Assembly: GCF_040581485.1 (NCBI RefSeq)
Contig: NC_090128.1
Span: 2,728,001-2,792,000, forward strand
DNA: 64,000 nucleotides
Direction: 5' to 3'
From: Linepithema humile
Taxonomy: Eukaryota > Arthropoda > Insecta > Hymenoptera > Formicidae
How positions within the stretch are numbered: position 1 is the first letter of the stretch; each line of letters opens with the position of its first letter. Below, piece by piece: positions 23,866 through 36,299 of the stretch. Below the pieces are notes generated by a model. The model was not told the origin of the DNA. It ran no database searches and worked only from the letters and a program-made list of their open reading frames with translations. The position numbers were made by a program, and so were the translations under genes.

Positions 23866-26838
23866 TTAATCAGCCAATGATTGTATATTCAACTGTACCA
23901 TAATAATAACAAACGTTACAATTGCTGTGAAGAACTGTAAACAACGTATTTATTAATATTTATTAAAAATAAAAACAATATTTTATTGAGATATATTGTA
24001 AACCAAAATAAAATATATGATATTCTACAAGATGTGTGAGAAGAAAAAACAGCAATTACAGCTTTACCTATAATAAAAATAGTTTTAACATAATTTTTGG
24101 TTTTTCAATTATTTATAATATAAAACAAAATATAAACATAAAACTGTCAAAAATATCAAAGCAAACATAAACCTTTTGAAGAAACTTATCCCCAAGATAG
24201 AAAAGACCCAATCCAGTAAACGTCAGGGGATGTTGCGTTAAGTGCAAAACAAAAAAATCCATCTATAGGGATAAGATACAATATAGAATTATTATACAAT
24301 TTTAATTGACAAATTTTAACATTTCTCTTAAGTAATTTTAAGTTGTCTAAATTTTTCTTACCTCCTTCCAAATATCAGCATATCGAAAAGTATTTGTCGT
24401 TTGATGAATTACTTTGCCAATATTGTTAGCCTGAAATTTTGCAACTTGTCTTAAAATTTAGTAATTTTTTATATATTTTATGCTTTTTTTACCTTATTCT
24501 TAACGTTTTCACAAATATGATTTACGGCATAGAGCCTAGCGAAATATATAAGAAAGAAAAAAACAAAGCCGATAAGACTTATTAATGATGTCCAGTGATC
24601 TAGATGTTTCTGCTCCAATGTACGCCAGAAATAATAACAAACTGATGTTAAGTATCCAAGGTTTTGCACCATTTCAAAAGTTATTTGTATTCCAAATATC
24701 ACGTTTAATTCACGAGCAATATGGCATAATTCTAAGTGAAGATGCCTAACAAAAAAGATACACGTTTTATTATGAAAAACTATAAACTATAAGGTTTTAC
24801 AATATATAACTTTTTTATTATTATATATGCGTATATTGATTTACATTAAAGTCCAGAATGTCCGCTTGTAATTATATCTATGCAAGAAATATTCACGAAT
24901 AATAACAGATTTCTTCCACACATACTTATGTCCATGCTCTTCTTTTAACAATAAGCAATGCATATAGTTGTTTATTTTGTCAAATCTGATGCCGATATAC
25001 CTGTGTAAAGATTGACTTATAAATTGCATAATACACAACAAACTTTAAGAATTAATTTTAAAATAAATTTTTTTATATCAAAATTTTGAAAAAACTTTTT
25101 AGTTTCATAAAAAATTACTAAAATTGTTACTATAGTAATAATTGCAATTTATTAATTAGACAAAAAATTACAAAAAATATATCAAATGTATAAATAAAAA
25201 TAGATACAGATATATAAATTAGGTAGACCTGTGTTAATTAGCAGAATAAATAAATATAGTACAAACCATAATAAAAAGATAAATATTAACACCGTGAATT
25301 CATTAACATGATTGGGATAATTCATTATGGGAAATAATAAAATTCTCCAAGAATCTTTTTGTACAAATTTTAAGCACCATATTGTGTCGTAAATATTTTT
25401 GATAAGAGCATACACAATGTATCCAATTATCACTCTTTTTGATAACATATGCAATTTTTGATACGTTTTTGGAGTGCCTAGCTTTTCTAAAGTGTCATCT
25501 ACTGCGGCAAGTTTCTTCATATACATTTGAAGCTTCTAGAACCATATTGTTACAATTAGATTACTACTGTATTTTTTACGACACGAAGTATTTGTGTCAA
25601 GTAAAGGCTTTCTCATATGCTAAAAAATTAAGTATATGTAAAAACGACATATTGTTTTGATTAATTAAAGCTAAATTTTTCTTATAAACTTACAATAAGT
25701 ATTTCAAATCACTATTTTATATATTTGTAAAAATTACAATAGTAGTGATAACGTTCACTAGAAACACAATAGTAATCCAGAAAAAAAATGCATTTATACT
25801 TAATTGTGCTTTAGCACAAGATTCTTTAAAAAATAGATGTAAACTGATGTAAAAAAAATAAAAATTTTCGGTTATATAATAGATAGTTGATTTATATAAT
25901 ATACATCAATAGACAATTTAATATGTCTAAAAGTTATGATTAGTTTAATGATATTAACAACAGGTTGTCCGAAAATGAACTCCGGGGTTTTCTATTAATA
26001 TTTTTAAATTTATTTTAAAACAGAAAGGTATGTAACATACATATATTATTAAAGTTCTAGTTACAAGTTTTATTCCCTGTAATGTAACTCAATGTGTGCA
26101 CCATTTACAGCCTTATAGATATCAAAACGGAATTTCGCTTCAGGTCACACTCGGATGATATTCATAAGAACTGCTTATGTTATTCTATGACGCGAATGGT
26201 GAAGAACTGAGTTTTTCTTGCTACACATTGTCTTTTATGTATCCCCGAAAGAAGAAAGCCATTGGCGTCAAATCAAGACTTCGCGGTGGTCAAGCAATGG
26301 CAGCTCATCTGCATATTCATTTTCCTGGCAACTGGTTGTTGAGCACAGTCTGCACAACATTTGAACTAAAACTTGAATATTATGCTTCACGAATATGCTC
26401 AAAAGATCATCTCATGATGACCAAAATATTTGTGTTAGACACCACGGAATTTTTTTTCGGACATGCTGTATATGTAAAATATGAATATAACATATATGAT
26501 TAGTATAATTTCTAAGTAGAAAAGTAAAATATTGGGCGTACCTTTTGATGATAAAAAATTAAAATTGCAGACATAATTGCAGTAAAATGGTTAATTATAT
26601 GTTTAATTACAACAGTAGAACTACTTTGAAATATGATTTTTAATCGAAAAATGGTAAACATATAAGAAAAGACACAACCATATGCAAACCAGATTGCCAA
26701 AAAATATAGAATACTTAAGTATGCAATCCATCTATGAAATCTTGAGTCGTTTGATAGTTTTTTGGGATACACACCTAAACCGACAATAAAACACATAAGA
26801 AAAAAAGGACGCAGACCTTGCTGAATAGTAGTAGACAT
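23866..26838 (-). CDS. Gustatory receptor copy 6 (subfamily 1), seven exons, intact
   Basis: Predicted seven-TM gustatory receptor. Exons 5' to 3': 26838-26542, 25535-25267, 25000-24845, 24745-24493, 24430-24362, 24262-24173, 23934-23866, giving 400 aa with no stop. Third member of the copy 2/4/6 set. Exon 1 differs most in its last third (IIFQSSSTVVIKHIINHFTA), which looks like the matching part of copies 1 and 5 rather than 2 and 4, a possible conversion tract. In exon 6 the conserved HPLKFTG reads HPLTFTG. Exon 7 has TFVIIMVQL, tail NIQSLAD. Intron 1 (1006 bp) holds the Tc1/mariner-like remnant but lacks the TA microsatellite. Confidence 0.87.
25961..26468 (-). mobile_element. Tc1/mariner-like remnant, intron 1 of copy 6
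   Basis: A 508-bp element in the same intron position as in copies 1, 2, 4 and 7. Terminus CAGGTTGTCCG on the left and CAGCATGTCCG (minus strand) on the right. It lacks the AGGTTAGATT duplication of copies 2 and 4, so it represents the older form. The minus strand reads DLTPMAFFFRGYIKDNV before a stop, recognisable as the C-terminal part of a Tc1/mariner transposase. Confidence 0.7.
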
Positions 26839-27584
26839 GATTATCACTATAGCAAACGAACACTGAAGGTTTATGTAAACTTATTTGCTGAATGCATCGC
26901 TTCTTTCCTCCTTTTCTCTCCTTTCTCCTGTCACATAATTGCGCCGCATCATAATGATAGTACATTTTCTCAATTGTAATATATTTATCGCGATGTATTA
27001 TGCATATTAAAATCAACTCTATCTAATAAGTAAAAAGATTCACCGATAACTCGTGCAAATTTCGAACCTGTAATGTGATACTACGAATTAGCCTTCGCAT
27101 ATTTTTTAATATTGTTTTGTTTTCGATATTATAATTCAGGCTTATGTGCATTAATATTTTGTTCTATATGCATATTATAAATTTAGCAAATAATTAAGTT
27201 ATATAAAGAGTTATTTTGATGCCAAAAATAAATGTTTATATTTATTGCCATTCCATAAAAAAATCAGTTTTTAATTAAATATATTTTGCAATTGTTGTGT
27301 AATAACAATTCTTTATATGTTTTTATGTTTTCACATTTGTTAATATACATGTTAAGATTATTAAATTTATCAATAATAATAATATATTATTATGCAATTT
27401 TGATAACTCTTTACAAAATTTTCAAATGTTGATTTTGGCAGTCAATAATAATTTTTTAAACATTATTCAATCAATTTGTTAATAGAAAATAAAATAATAT
27501 GACAGATATATTGCAAAATTTTGTGTTATTGTATACTTAATAATTTCATTATAATCTTAACTATTTTTTGGAATTATGTAATCA

Positions 27585-27660
27585 TACACGTAAGTAAAAT
27601 GTATTTGTATTGAAACCACCATGATAGTTGCAATTGATAGTTGCAATTGACGTAGTATTG
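27585..27660 (-). pseudogene. Fossil last exon of a subfamily-2 receptor, orphan 3
   Basis: Homologous to exon 7 of copy 12 and to orphans 1, 2 and 4. Acceptor reads TTTTTCAATAC in place of TTTTTCAGTTC. An internal 14-bp tandem duplication (GATAGTTGCAATT twice, about 27622-27649) further disrupts it. Confidence 0.7.
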
Positions 27661-27977
27661 AAAAATATGTTTCTGTTTTATATGCTTTGCGTTCTATGGA
27701 TCTGTTTTATGAAATCGTTTTCAATGCCCCACTTCCCACTACGGCTGATTAGTTTAAACTGCCACGTGCTGTGTGCGTTTATTTCACATATCATGCATTC
27801 CGACGCGTGCCATCCCAATCTAATTAAAGTGATGCACTCGCTGAATTTTTAAAATTCTATAACTTGGCGAAAAATAAATGTAGTGACATGCAATAAAATC
27901 CCATCTTCTCAATACCTCTTATACTGCAAATGTTTATAAACATTACACATACTCTTATCAACATATATGTATACACA

Positions 27978-28154
27978 CGGAAAAAATTTTATATCAAAAT
28001 TTACTATGTACGGCAGTAATCGCGGACCATGAAACCGCGGACCGAAAATTTTTACTGTTTTACATGTGGAAAACATATTAAAAATTTTTATAATTTCTTC
28101 ATGGTCTGCAGCTACTATCGTACATAGTAATTTCTGATATAAAATTTTCTCCGC
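27978..28154. mobile_element. Short foldback element
   Basis: About 177 bp with inverted arms of about 57 bp. The left arm runs CGGAAAAAATTTTATATCAA... through CGCGGACCATGAA. The right arm is its imperfect complement, ending TTTTCTCCG. Sequence ATGTATAC lies on both sides, a possible 8-bp target duplication. Copy 8's flank has an uninterrupted ATGTATACATG at the equivalent site. There is no ORF of its own. Confidence 0.65.
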
Positions 28155-28639
28155 GCATGTATACATGTACATGTACATGATACTATCTATATCAATATAT
28201 ACACAGAAAGTATAAAAACATATTGTATAACAAGCAGAAATCTAAGATTAAAATATTCGTGATTATTTTGCAGCAAAAAAGCACGCATACGAAGAGTTCT
28301 CTCGTACAAAAACAAAAATGTACAGTTCAACATTCTAGACCACTTCTAAAAGTTCAATAAAAAGGTTATGACATAAAATTCTGAGGTATAAAAATAAAGA
28401 AAAAGTACATTTTAATTAAAAATTTATTTAAACATCATTACGTTTAAAATTATCTAAACATTAGTTTATTGAAAGAAAATAGAAAATTGTAACATAATAA
28501 AAATGTTGCAATTTTATCCTCTTACATATTTAACTAATACATTAGCTAAATGACATTTCACTGATACAATTACAAGAAATAATTTTAATACTGCAATTTT
28601 AAACTAAACGAGAAGTTTTATTACTTCTATTCTTGGAAG

Positions 28640-31600
28640 CTAATTGTAAGTTTCAGAAAATGAATGTACATTCAACTGTACCATAATAATCGTAAATGTT
28701 GCAATTGTTGCGAAAAACTGTAAAAAAACATATTTATTAATATTGAAAACTAAAAACGAGAATAATGTTTTATTGAGATATATTATAAACCAAAATAGAA
28801 TAAATGATATCCTACATGATTTGTGATAAGAAAACACAGCAATTATAGCTTTATAATAAAAATAATTTTAGCATAATTTATGGTTTTTCAATTATTTATA
28901 AAATAAAACAAAATATGAATATAAAACTGTCAGAAATAAAGAAGCAAACATAAACCTTTTGAAGAAACTCATAGCCAAGATAGAAGAGACCCAGTCCAGT
29001 AAACTTCAGGGGATGTTGCGTTACGTGCAACACAAAGAAATCCATCTATAGAGATAGAATACAATATATAATTATTATATAATTTTAATAAACAAATTTT
29101 AACATTTGTTTTAAGTCATTTTTGCTATCTAAATTTTTCTTACCTCCTTCCAGATAACAGTATAACGAAGAGTATTTGTCAATTGATGAATTACTTTGGC
29201 GATATTCTTAGCCTAAAATTTTGCAAACTTGTCTTGAAAATAATAACTTTTTATACATATATTGTATGCTTTTTCTACCTTATTCTTAACGCTTTCACAA
29301 ATATGATTTACGGCATAGAACCTGATTAAACATGTAAAAAGCGCACAACCAAAGCCAATAAAATTTGGTAGTAATTTTTTGTGATCTAGATGTTTCTGCT
29401 CCAATGTACGCCAGAAATAATAACAAAATGATGCTAAGTATGTAAGATGCATCATCATTTCAAACGCTATTTGTATTCCAAATATCACGTTTAATTCACG
29501 AGCAATATGGCATAATTCTAAATAAAGGTGCCTAAAAAAAAAATACGTTTTATTCTAAAAAACTATAAATTATAAAACTTTACAATATATAATTTTTTAT
29601 ACTTATATATGTGTATATTAATATACATTGAAGTCCAGAATGTCCGTTTGAAATTATGTCTATGCAAGAAATATCCATGAATAATAACAGATTTCTTCCA
29701 AACATCCTTCAGTCCATGCTCATCTTTTAACAATAAGCAATGCATATAGTCGTTTGTTTTGTCAAATTTGATGCCGATATACCTGTGTAAAGATTGTCTT
29801 ATAAATTGTGTGTGTGCATAATACACAGAAAACTTTAAAAATTAATTTAATTGATATATTTTTTGTCACAAAATTTTGGAAATATTTTTTAGAAGTTTCG
29901 TAAAAGAATACTAAAATTGTTACTATAGTAATAATTGCATTTCATCAATTAAAAAAAAAATTATAAAAAATATATCGAATGTATAAATATAAATGGATAT
30001 AAATATATGAATTAGATAGACCTGTGTTAATTAGCAGAATAAATAAATATAGTACAAACGTACCATAACAAAAAGATAAACATTAAGTCTATGAATTCAT
30101 TAATATGAGTAGGATGATTTATTATGGAAAGTAAAAGAATTCCCCAAAAAACTTGTTTTATAAATTTAAACCACCATATTGTGCTGTAAATATTTGTGAT
30201 AAGAATATACACAATCCATCCAATTGTCACTCTTTTTGATAACATATGCAATTTTCGATATGTCTTTGAAGTGCCTAGTTTTTCTAAAGTATCATCCACT
30301 GCGGCAAGTTTCTTCATATATATTTGAAACTTCTAGAATCATGTAAAGCTACAATTAGATTACTACCGTATTTTTTACGACACCCTAAAGTATTTGATGT
30401 CAAGTAAAGACTTTCCCATATACTAAAAAAATTAAGTTTATATAAAAAATACATATTGTTTTCATTAATAAAATTAAATTTTTCTTATAAACTTACAATA
30501 AGTATTTGAAATCACTATTTTATATAGTTGCAAAAACGACAATAGTAATTATAACGTTCACTAGAGACACAGTAGTAATGTAGGATTAAAATGCATTTAT
30601 ACTTAGTTGTGCTTCAACATAATTATTATATATATGACACCATATATCTAAATTATAAAGAGTTTAAAAAATATTTCTTATTTTGTAAAGGAGTTTAATG
30701 ATTCTTTAAAAAATGTATGTAAAATAATGTAAAAAAAATAAAACATTTTCAGTCATATAATAGATAGTTGATTTAATATACATCAATAGACAATTTAATA
30801 TGTCTAAAAGCTATGAATATTTTAATGATATTAAGTACAGGTTGTTCGAAAAAGAACTCCGGGGTTTTTTATTAATTTAATTTGTTACATTTTAAAACAG
30901 AAAGGTATGTAACATATATTATTAAAGTACAATATCACAAGTCTTATTCTCCGTAAATGTGACTCAATGTGTGACCCAATCACTTTACAATTATATCAAT
31001 TTACAGCCCCACAGATATCAAAACGGTGTTTCACTTCAGGCCACTCTCGAATGATATTGATAGGAACTGCTTATGTTATTCTACGATGCAAATGTTGAAA
31101 AAACTGAATTTCTTCTTGATACATAATGTCTTTATGTATCCCCAAAAGAAGAAAGGCATGGGCGTCAAATCAAGACTTCACGGTGACCAAGCAATGGGAC
31201 CTTCTCTGTCTAGACATTTTCCTGGGAAACGGTTGTTGAGCACAATCTGCACAATATTTGAACTAAAACTGGAATATTTTTGCTTCACGAATATACTCAA
31301 AACACCATCCCATGGTGGTCAAAATACTTGCTTTAAACACCCCGGAGTTCTTTTTCGGACATATTGTATATATAAAATATAAACATAACATATATATTTT
31401 GCATATATTTTATAAATAAGAAAAATGTAATATTAGGCGTACCTTTTGATAACAAAAAATTAAAATTGCAGACATAATTGCAGTAAAATAGTTCATTGTT
31501 ATAATAATCATAATAAAATTGCTCCGAAATAAGATTTTCGGTGGAAAAACGGTGAATGTATAGAAAATAATGTAGCCATAAACAAACCATTTCACCAAAA

Positions 31601-31736
31601 AATATAAAAAACTTAAGTATGCAATCCATCTATGAAACCTTGATTCGTTTGGTTGTTTTATGGGATACACGCCTAAACCCAAAATAAAACACATAAGAAA
31701 AAGGGGACGCAGACCTTGTTGGATAGTAGTCGACAT
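28640..31736 (-). CDS. Gustatory receptor copy 7 (subfamily 1), seven exons, intact
   Basis: Predicted seven-TM gustatory receptor. Exons 5' to 3': 31736-31443, 30332-30064, 29782-29627, 29531-29279, 29212-29144, 29045-28956, 28717-28640, giving 402 aa in frame. Closest to copy 1: both have LVKWFVYGY and FPPKILFRSN in exon 1, GT-A-CGT donors at the end of exon 2, and the C-terminal tail NVHS[YF]S[DE]TYN. Exon 3 uses a GTATAT donor instead of GTAAAT. Exon 7 carries TFTIIMVQL. Intron 1 (1110 bp) holds the longest Tc1/mariner remnant. An upstream TTG-started extension is open but lacks an ATG, so the MSTTIQQ ATG is used. Confidence 0.88.
30838..31366 (-). mobile_element. Tc1/mariner-like remnant, best preserved copy, intron 1 of copy 7
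   Basis: A 529-bp element with termini CAGGTTGTTCGAAAAAGAAC and, on the minus strand, CAATATGTCCGAAAAAGAAC, flanked by TA. The minus strand around 31215-31110 reads NNRFPGK..., GPIAWSP, one stop, then DLTPMPFFFWGYIK. This matches the transposase segment before and around the last catalytic Asp of Tc1/mariner-type DDE enzymes. The N-terminal two thirds are missing, so it is a deletion derivative. Confidence 0.75.
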
Positions 31737-31785
31737 GATTATCACTACTCCAAACAAATACTAACCGTCCGTATAAATTTATTTC

Positions 31786-33270
31786 CATAGCGCATCGCCT
31801 GTTTCGTTTTCCACCCAATTGTGCCGAATCATAATGCATTTTCTTAATCGTAATAACAATTTATCGCAGCACTTATACAAATTAAAATTCAACTCATTCT
31901 GATGATTCAGCGATAAATTGCATATTTTGAATCTAAACTAATATTACTAATCAGTCATCGCGTATTTCTTAATATTGTTTTCTTTCGATAATGTTATATA
32001 TATAATACAGGCTTATGTGCATTAATATTATATTTTATATGTATATTATTATTTTAGCAAATAATTAGGTTATTCAAAATTATTTTGGTAAAGAAAAATT
32101 AATGTATATATTTATTGTCATTCCACAAAAAGTTTAGTTTCTAATTAAATATATTTTGCAATTGTTGTGTAATAACAAATCTTTATATGTTTTTATATTC
32201 TCACATTTGATTGTTAATATATACGTTAAGAGCATTAAATGTGTATCAGTTTTATGTATATTAATATGCGACCTTGATAAAGCTCTACAAATTTTCCAAA
32301 ATTTGATTTCGACAGTGAATAATAATTTTAACACTATTCAATCAATTTGTTAATAGAAAATAAAATAATATGACATAGATGTATTGCAAAATTTTGTATT
32401 ACTGTGTAGTTAATAATTCTACAATGATCGTTACCTATTTTCTGAAATTATGTAATCATACACGTAAGTAAAATGCATTTGTATTGAAATCACCGTGATA
32501 GTTGCAATTGATACGTAGTATTGAAAAATATCTTTCTGTTTTATACGCTTTGTGTTCTATAAAAATCAATGCCCCACTTGCCACTACGGTTGATTAGTTC
32601 AAGTCACTACGTGCTCTGCGCATTAATTTCGCATATGCATTGCGACGCATGCTATCCCAATCTAATTAAAGTGATGCATTTGCTGAATTTTTAAAACTCT
32701 ATAACTTAGCGAAAAATTAATGTAGTGACATGCTATAAAAACCGATCTTCACAATTCCTATGCAAATGTTTATGCATATTGCAAATGTTCTTATGAACAT
32801 ATATGTTTACATGTATACATGTACATGTACATGACATAATCAGTATCTATATATACACAGAAAGTGTAAAAACATATTATAACAAGGAGAAATCTAAGAT
32901 TAAAATTTTTGTGAGTATTTTATAGCATAAAAGCACGTGTGTGACGAGTTTTCCTGCACAAAAACAAAAATATATATTTTAACATTCTAGATCACTTCTA
33001 AAATTTCAATAAAAAGGTTATGACATAAAACTCTATGATACAAAAATGAACAAAATGTACATTTTAATGAAAAATTTATTTGAAAATCAAATAAACATGA
33101 TCAGTTTATTAAAGGAAAATATAATATTGTCGCATAATGTAATTGTTGCAACTTTACATTACTACACATATAACTTTATATTTATTACATTAGCAAATGA
33201 CGTTTAATTGATACCACTGCAAAAATTTTTATGCAGCAATTTTAAACAAAACAAGTAGTTTTATTAAATT
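31786..33270. other. Spacer between copies 8 and 7
   Basis: Upstream flank of copy 7 (31817-31895 resembles bases about 10-95 of the window), orphan exon 7 (32461-32524), then AT-rich flank of copy 8 with an ACATGTATACATGTACATG-like alternating stretch (about 32808-32832). No foldback element is present. Confidence 0.7.
32461..32524 (-). pseudogene. Fossil last exon of a subfamily-2 receptor, orphan 4
   Basis: On the minus strand reads YYVSIATITVISIQMHFTYV. The acceptor is TTTTTCAA instead of TTTTTCAG. It is the least altered fossil, and its tail resembles both copy 12 and copy 13 exon 7. Confidence 0.75.
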
Positions 33271-35990
33271 CTATATTTCAGGTTTATAACTATCAATCAT
33301 TGATTGTACATTCAACTGTATCATAATAATCACATATGTTAAAATTGATGTGAAAAACTGTAAGAAAACGAATATTTATTAATATTTATGCATGCACGCA
33401 TAAAAATAAAAACGGTCTTTTATTGTGACATATTAAAAACAACAATAAGGTATATAATATATTGCGAGATGTGTGATAAAAAACACAAAAATTACAGCTT
33501 TACAATTAAAATAATTTTTAGCATTTTTTTTTTTTCAATTATTTATGATATAAAACAAAATGTAAACCTAAAATTGTCAAAAATAAGGAAAGAAATATAA
33601 ACCTTTTGAAGAAATTTATAGCCAAGATTGACTAGACCCAGTCTAGTAAACTTCAGGGGATGTTGCGTTACTTGCAGAACAAAAAAATCAATCTATAAAA
33701 ATACAATATATATTATTATATATATAACATATTATTATTTAATTTCAATCAATATTCACTTCAAATGATTTTAGCTGTCAAAATTTTTGTTACCTCCTTC
33801 CAAATATCAGAATATCGAAAAGTATTTGTCAATTGATGAATTATTTTGTCAATATTTTTAGCCTGAAATTTAGTATTTTGAAATTTTGTCACTTTTCATG
33901 CGTATATTATATGCTTTTCCTACCTTATTTTTAACGCTTTCACAAATATGATTTACAGCATAGAGCCTAATTACATATATAAGAAACCGGACACCAACAC
34001 CGATAAAAGGTCGTAGAATTTTTTTAATTTGATGTTTCTTCTCCAATATACGATATAAAAAATGACACAATGATGTTAAGGCTGCAAAATACGACAGCAT
34101 GTCAAGAGTGATTTGCATTCCAAATATCACGTTTAATTCACGAGCAATACGGCATAATTCTAAATGAAGATGCCTAACAAAACAAAACACGTTTTATTAT
34201 AAAAACCATATAAACGGTAAGAATCAACAATATATAATTTTTTTATTATTATAATTATAATTAGTATTTTTCAAAATAAATCTTTATAAAATGTTATTAT
34301 AATATTAAATAAATATAAAATCGATGATCAATCCAATGATATGATTGTATTGATTTACATTGAGGTCCAGAATGTCCGTTTGTAATTATGTCTATGCAAG
34401 AAATATCCATGAATAATGACAGATTTTTTCCATACATACTTCAGTTCATGCTCTTCTTTTAACAATAAGCAATGCATATGTTCGTTTGTTTTGTCAAATC
34501 TTGTGCCGATATACCTGTGGAAAGATTCTCTTATGAAATGCATAATACATAGAAAACTTTTAAAATTAATTTAATTAATAAATTTTTTAATTCTTATAGC
34601 AATTATGCTCGTAAAACAATATATCATAAAATTTTAGAAAAGTGTTAGAGGTTTCGTAAAAAAGTACTGAAATTGTTGCTATAATAATAACTGTATTTTG
34701 CTAATCACAGAAAAAATAGAAAAAAATATATCAAATCAATAAACAAAAAAGGATACAAATATGTAAATTAGGGTAGACATGCAGTCATTGATAGATAAAT
34801 AAATTAGCAGATAAATAGATATAGTACAAACCATAACAAAAAGATAAATATTAAGTCCGTGAATATATTAATATGAAAACAATGATTGATTATATGAGGT
34901 AAAAGAAATCCCCAAGAAACTTGTTTTACAAGTTTTAACCACCACATTGTGCTGTAAATATTTATGATAAGAGTATACACAATCCATCCAATTATCACAC
35001 GTTTTGATAACATATGCAACTTTCGATACGTCTTGGGAGTGCCTAGTTTTTCCAAAGTATCATCCACTACGGCAAGTTTTTCCATGTATATTTGAAACCT
35101 CTAAAATCATATTAAATTACAATTAAATTGCTACCGTATTTTTCATGACGGCACAAAGTATTTGAAGGGGAAGTAAACACTTTCCTAAAAGAATGCTAAA
35201 TCTTAAAAAAATAAAGTTTATATAAAAATTACTTGATTTGATTAATTAAGGCTGAACTTTTCTCACAAACTTACAATAAGTATTTACAATTACTATTACA
35301 TATAGATGTAAAAATTATCACCATACAATGGTGATAACGTTTACTAGAAACATAGTAATAATCCAGAATGAAAACGCATATATATAGTGCTTCTGCATAA
35401 TTCTTATACCTATACATGACTTAACAACACAACTACATCTAAATTATAAAAAGCATAAAGAATATTTGTTATTTTGTAAAGGAGTATAATAATTCTAAAA
35501 AAAAAACAGTTGTAAGCTAATGTGATAAAAAATAAAACAATTTCGGTCATAAAATAAATAGTTTAGCTTTAATATACAATATGTCTAGAATTTACGATTA
35601 TTTTAATGATATTAAGTATATACAAAATATGAAAATAACATTTATGTTTAGCATATATTCCATAAATACAGAAAAATATAATACTGGATGTACCTTTTGA
35701 TGATGAAAGATTAAAATTGCAGACGTAATTGTAATAAATATGTTAATCGCCATAATGATTATAACAGTGAAATTGCCCCAAAATAAGATTTCCAGTGGCC
35801 AAATGGTGAACGTATAGAAAAGAACACAGCCATAAACAAACCATATTACCAAAGAATATAGAACACTTAAGTATGCAATCCATCTATGAAATCTTGATTT
35901 GTTTGGTTGTTTTATGGGATACACGCCTAAACCCATAATGAAATACATAAGAAAAAGAGGACGCAGACCTTGTTGGATAGTAGTCGACAT
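33271..35990 (-). CDS. Gustatory receptor copy 8 (subfamily 1), seven exons, intact
   Basis: Predicted seven-TM gustatory receptor. Exons 5' to 3': 35990-35694, 35100-34832, 34514-34359, 34173-33924, 33862-33794, 33692-33603, 33357-33271, giving 405 aa. This is the intact relative of pseudogenes 3 and 5. Exon 2 reads MEKLAVVDDTLEKLG and RVIIGWIVYTL without the 2-bp insertion, and exon 5 keeps Arg where copy 5 has TGA. In exon 6 the usual KFTGLG is KFTRLG, an Arg in a normally glycine-rich turn, so function could be altered. Exon 7 has TYVIIMIQL, tail SMIDSYKPEI. Intron 1 is 593 bp, without the Tc1/mariner remnant. Confidence 0.87.
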
Positions 35991-36036
35991 GATTATCACT
36001 GTAAACAAATACTGAAGGTCTGTATAAATTTATTTC

Positions 36037-36268
36037 ATGCGCGTGTCGCCTTTTGCCTTTACCACCCAATTGCGTCAATCATAATAATAGTCTATTTTCT
36101 TATTTGTAATATATTTATCGCGGCACTTATGCAAATTAAAATGATCAATCACTCATTCTGATAAACGAAAAGATGATTCATCGATAAATTGTGCATATTT
36201 CGAATTTAAACTGATATTACTAATCAGCGTTTGCGTATTTTTTAATATTATTTCTTTCGATATTGTTA

Positions 36269-36299
<31 letters not shown>

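Larger units (their letters stand above)
26889..28639. other. Spacer between copies 7 and 6
   Basis: Upstream flank of copy 6, orphan exon 7 (about 27585-27660), a foldback element (about 27978-28154) and AT-rich downstream flank of copy 7. Aligns with 9339-11236 except that the foldback element is a different family. Confidence 0.7.

Noticed and set aside
26177..26503. Plus-strand ORF of 108 codons in intron 1 of copy 6 (and relatives at 8527, 17613, 31026)
   Set aside because: It is the antisense of a decayed Tc1/mariner-type transposase remnant; the recognisable protein trace is on the minus strand.
27628..27852. Plus-strand ORF of 74 codons
   Set aside because: Overlaps the fossil exon 7 and flank in antisense; the frame is broken in the duplicates at 10.1 and 19.2 kb.
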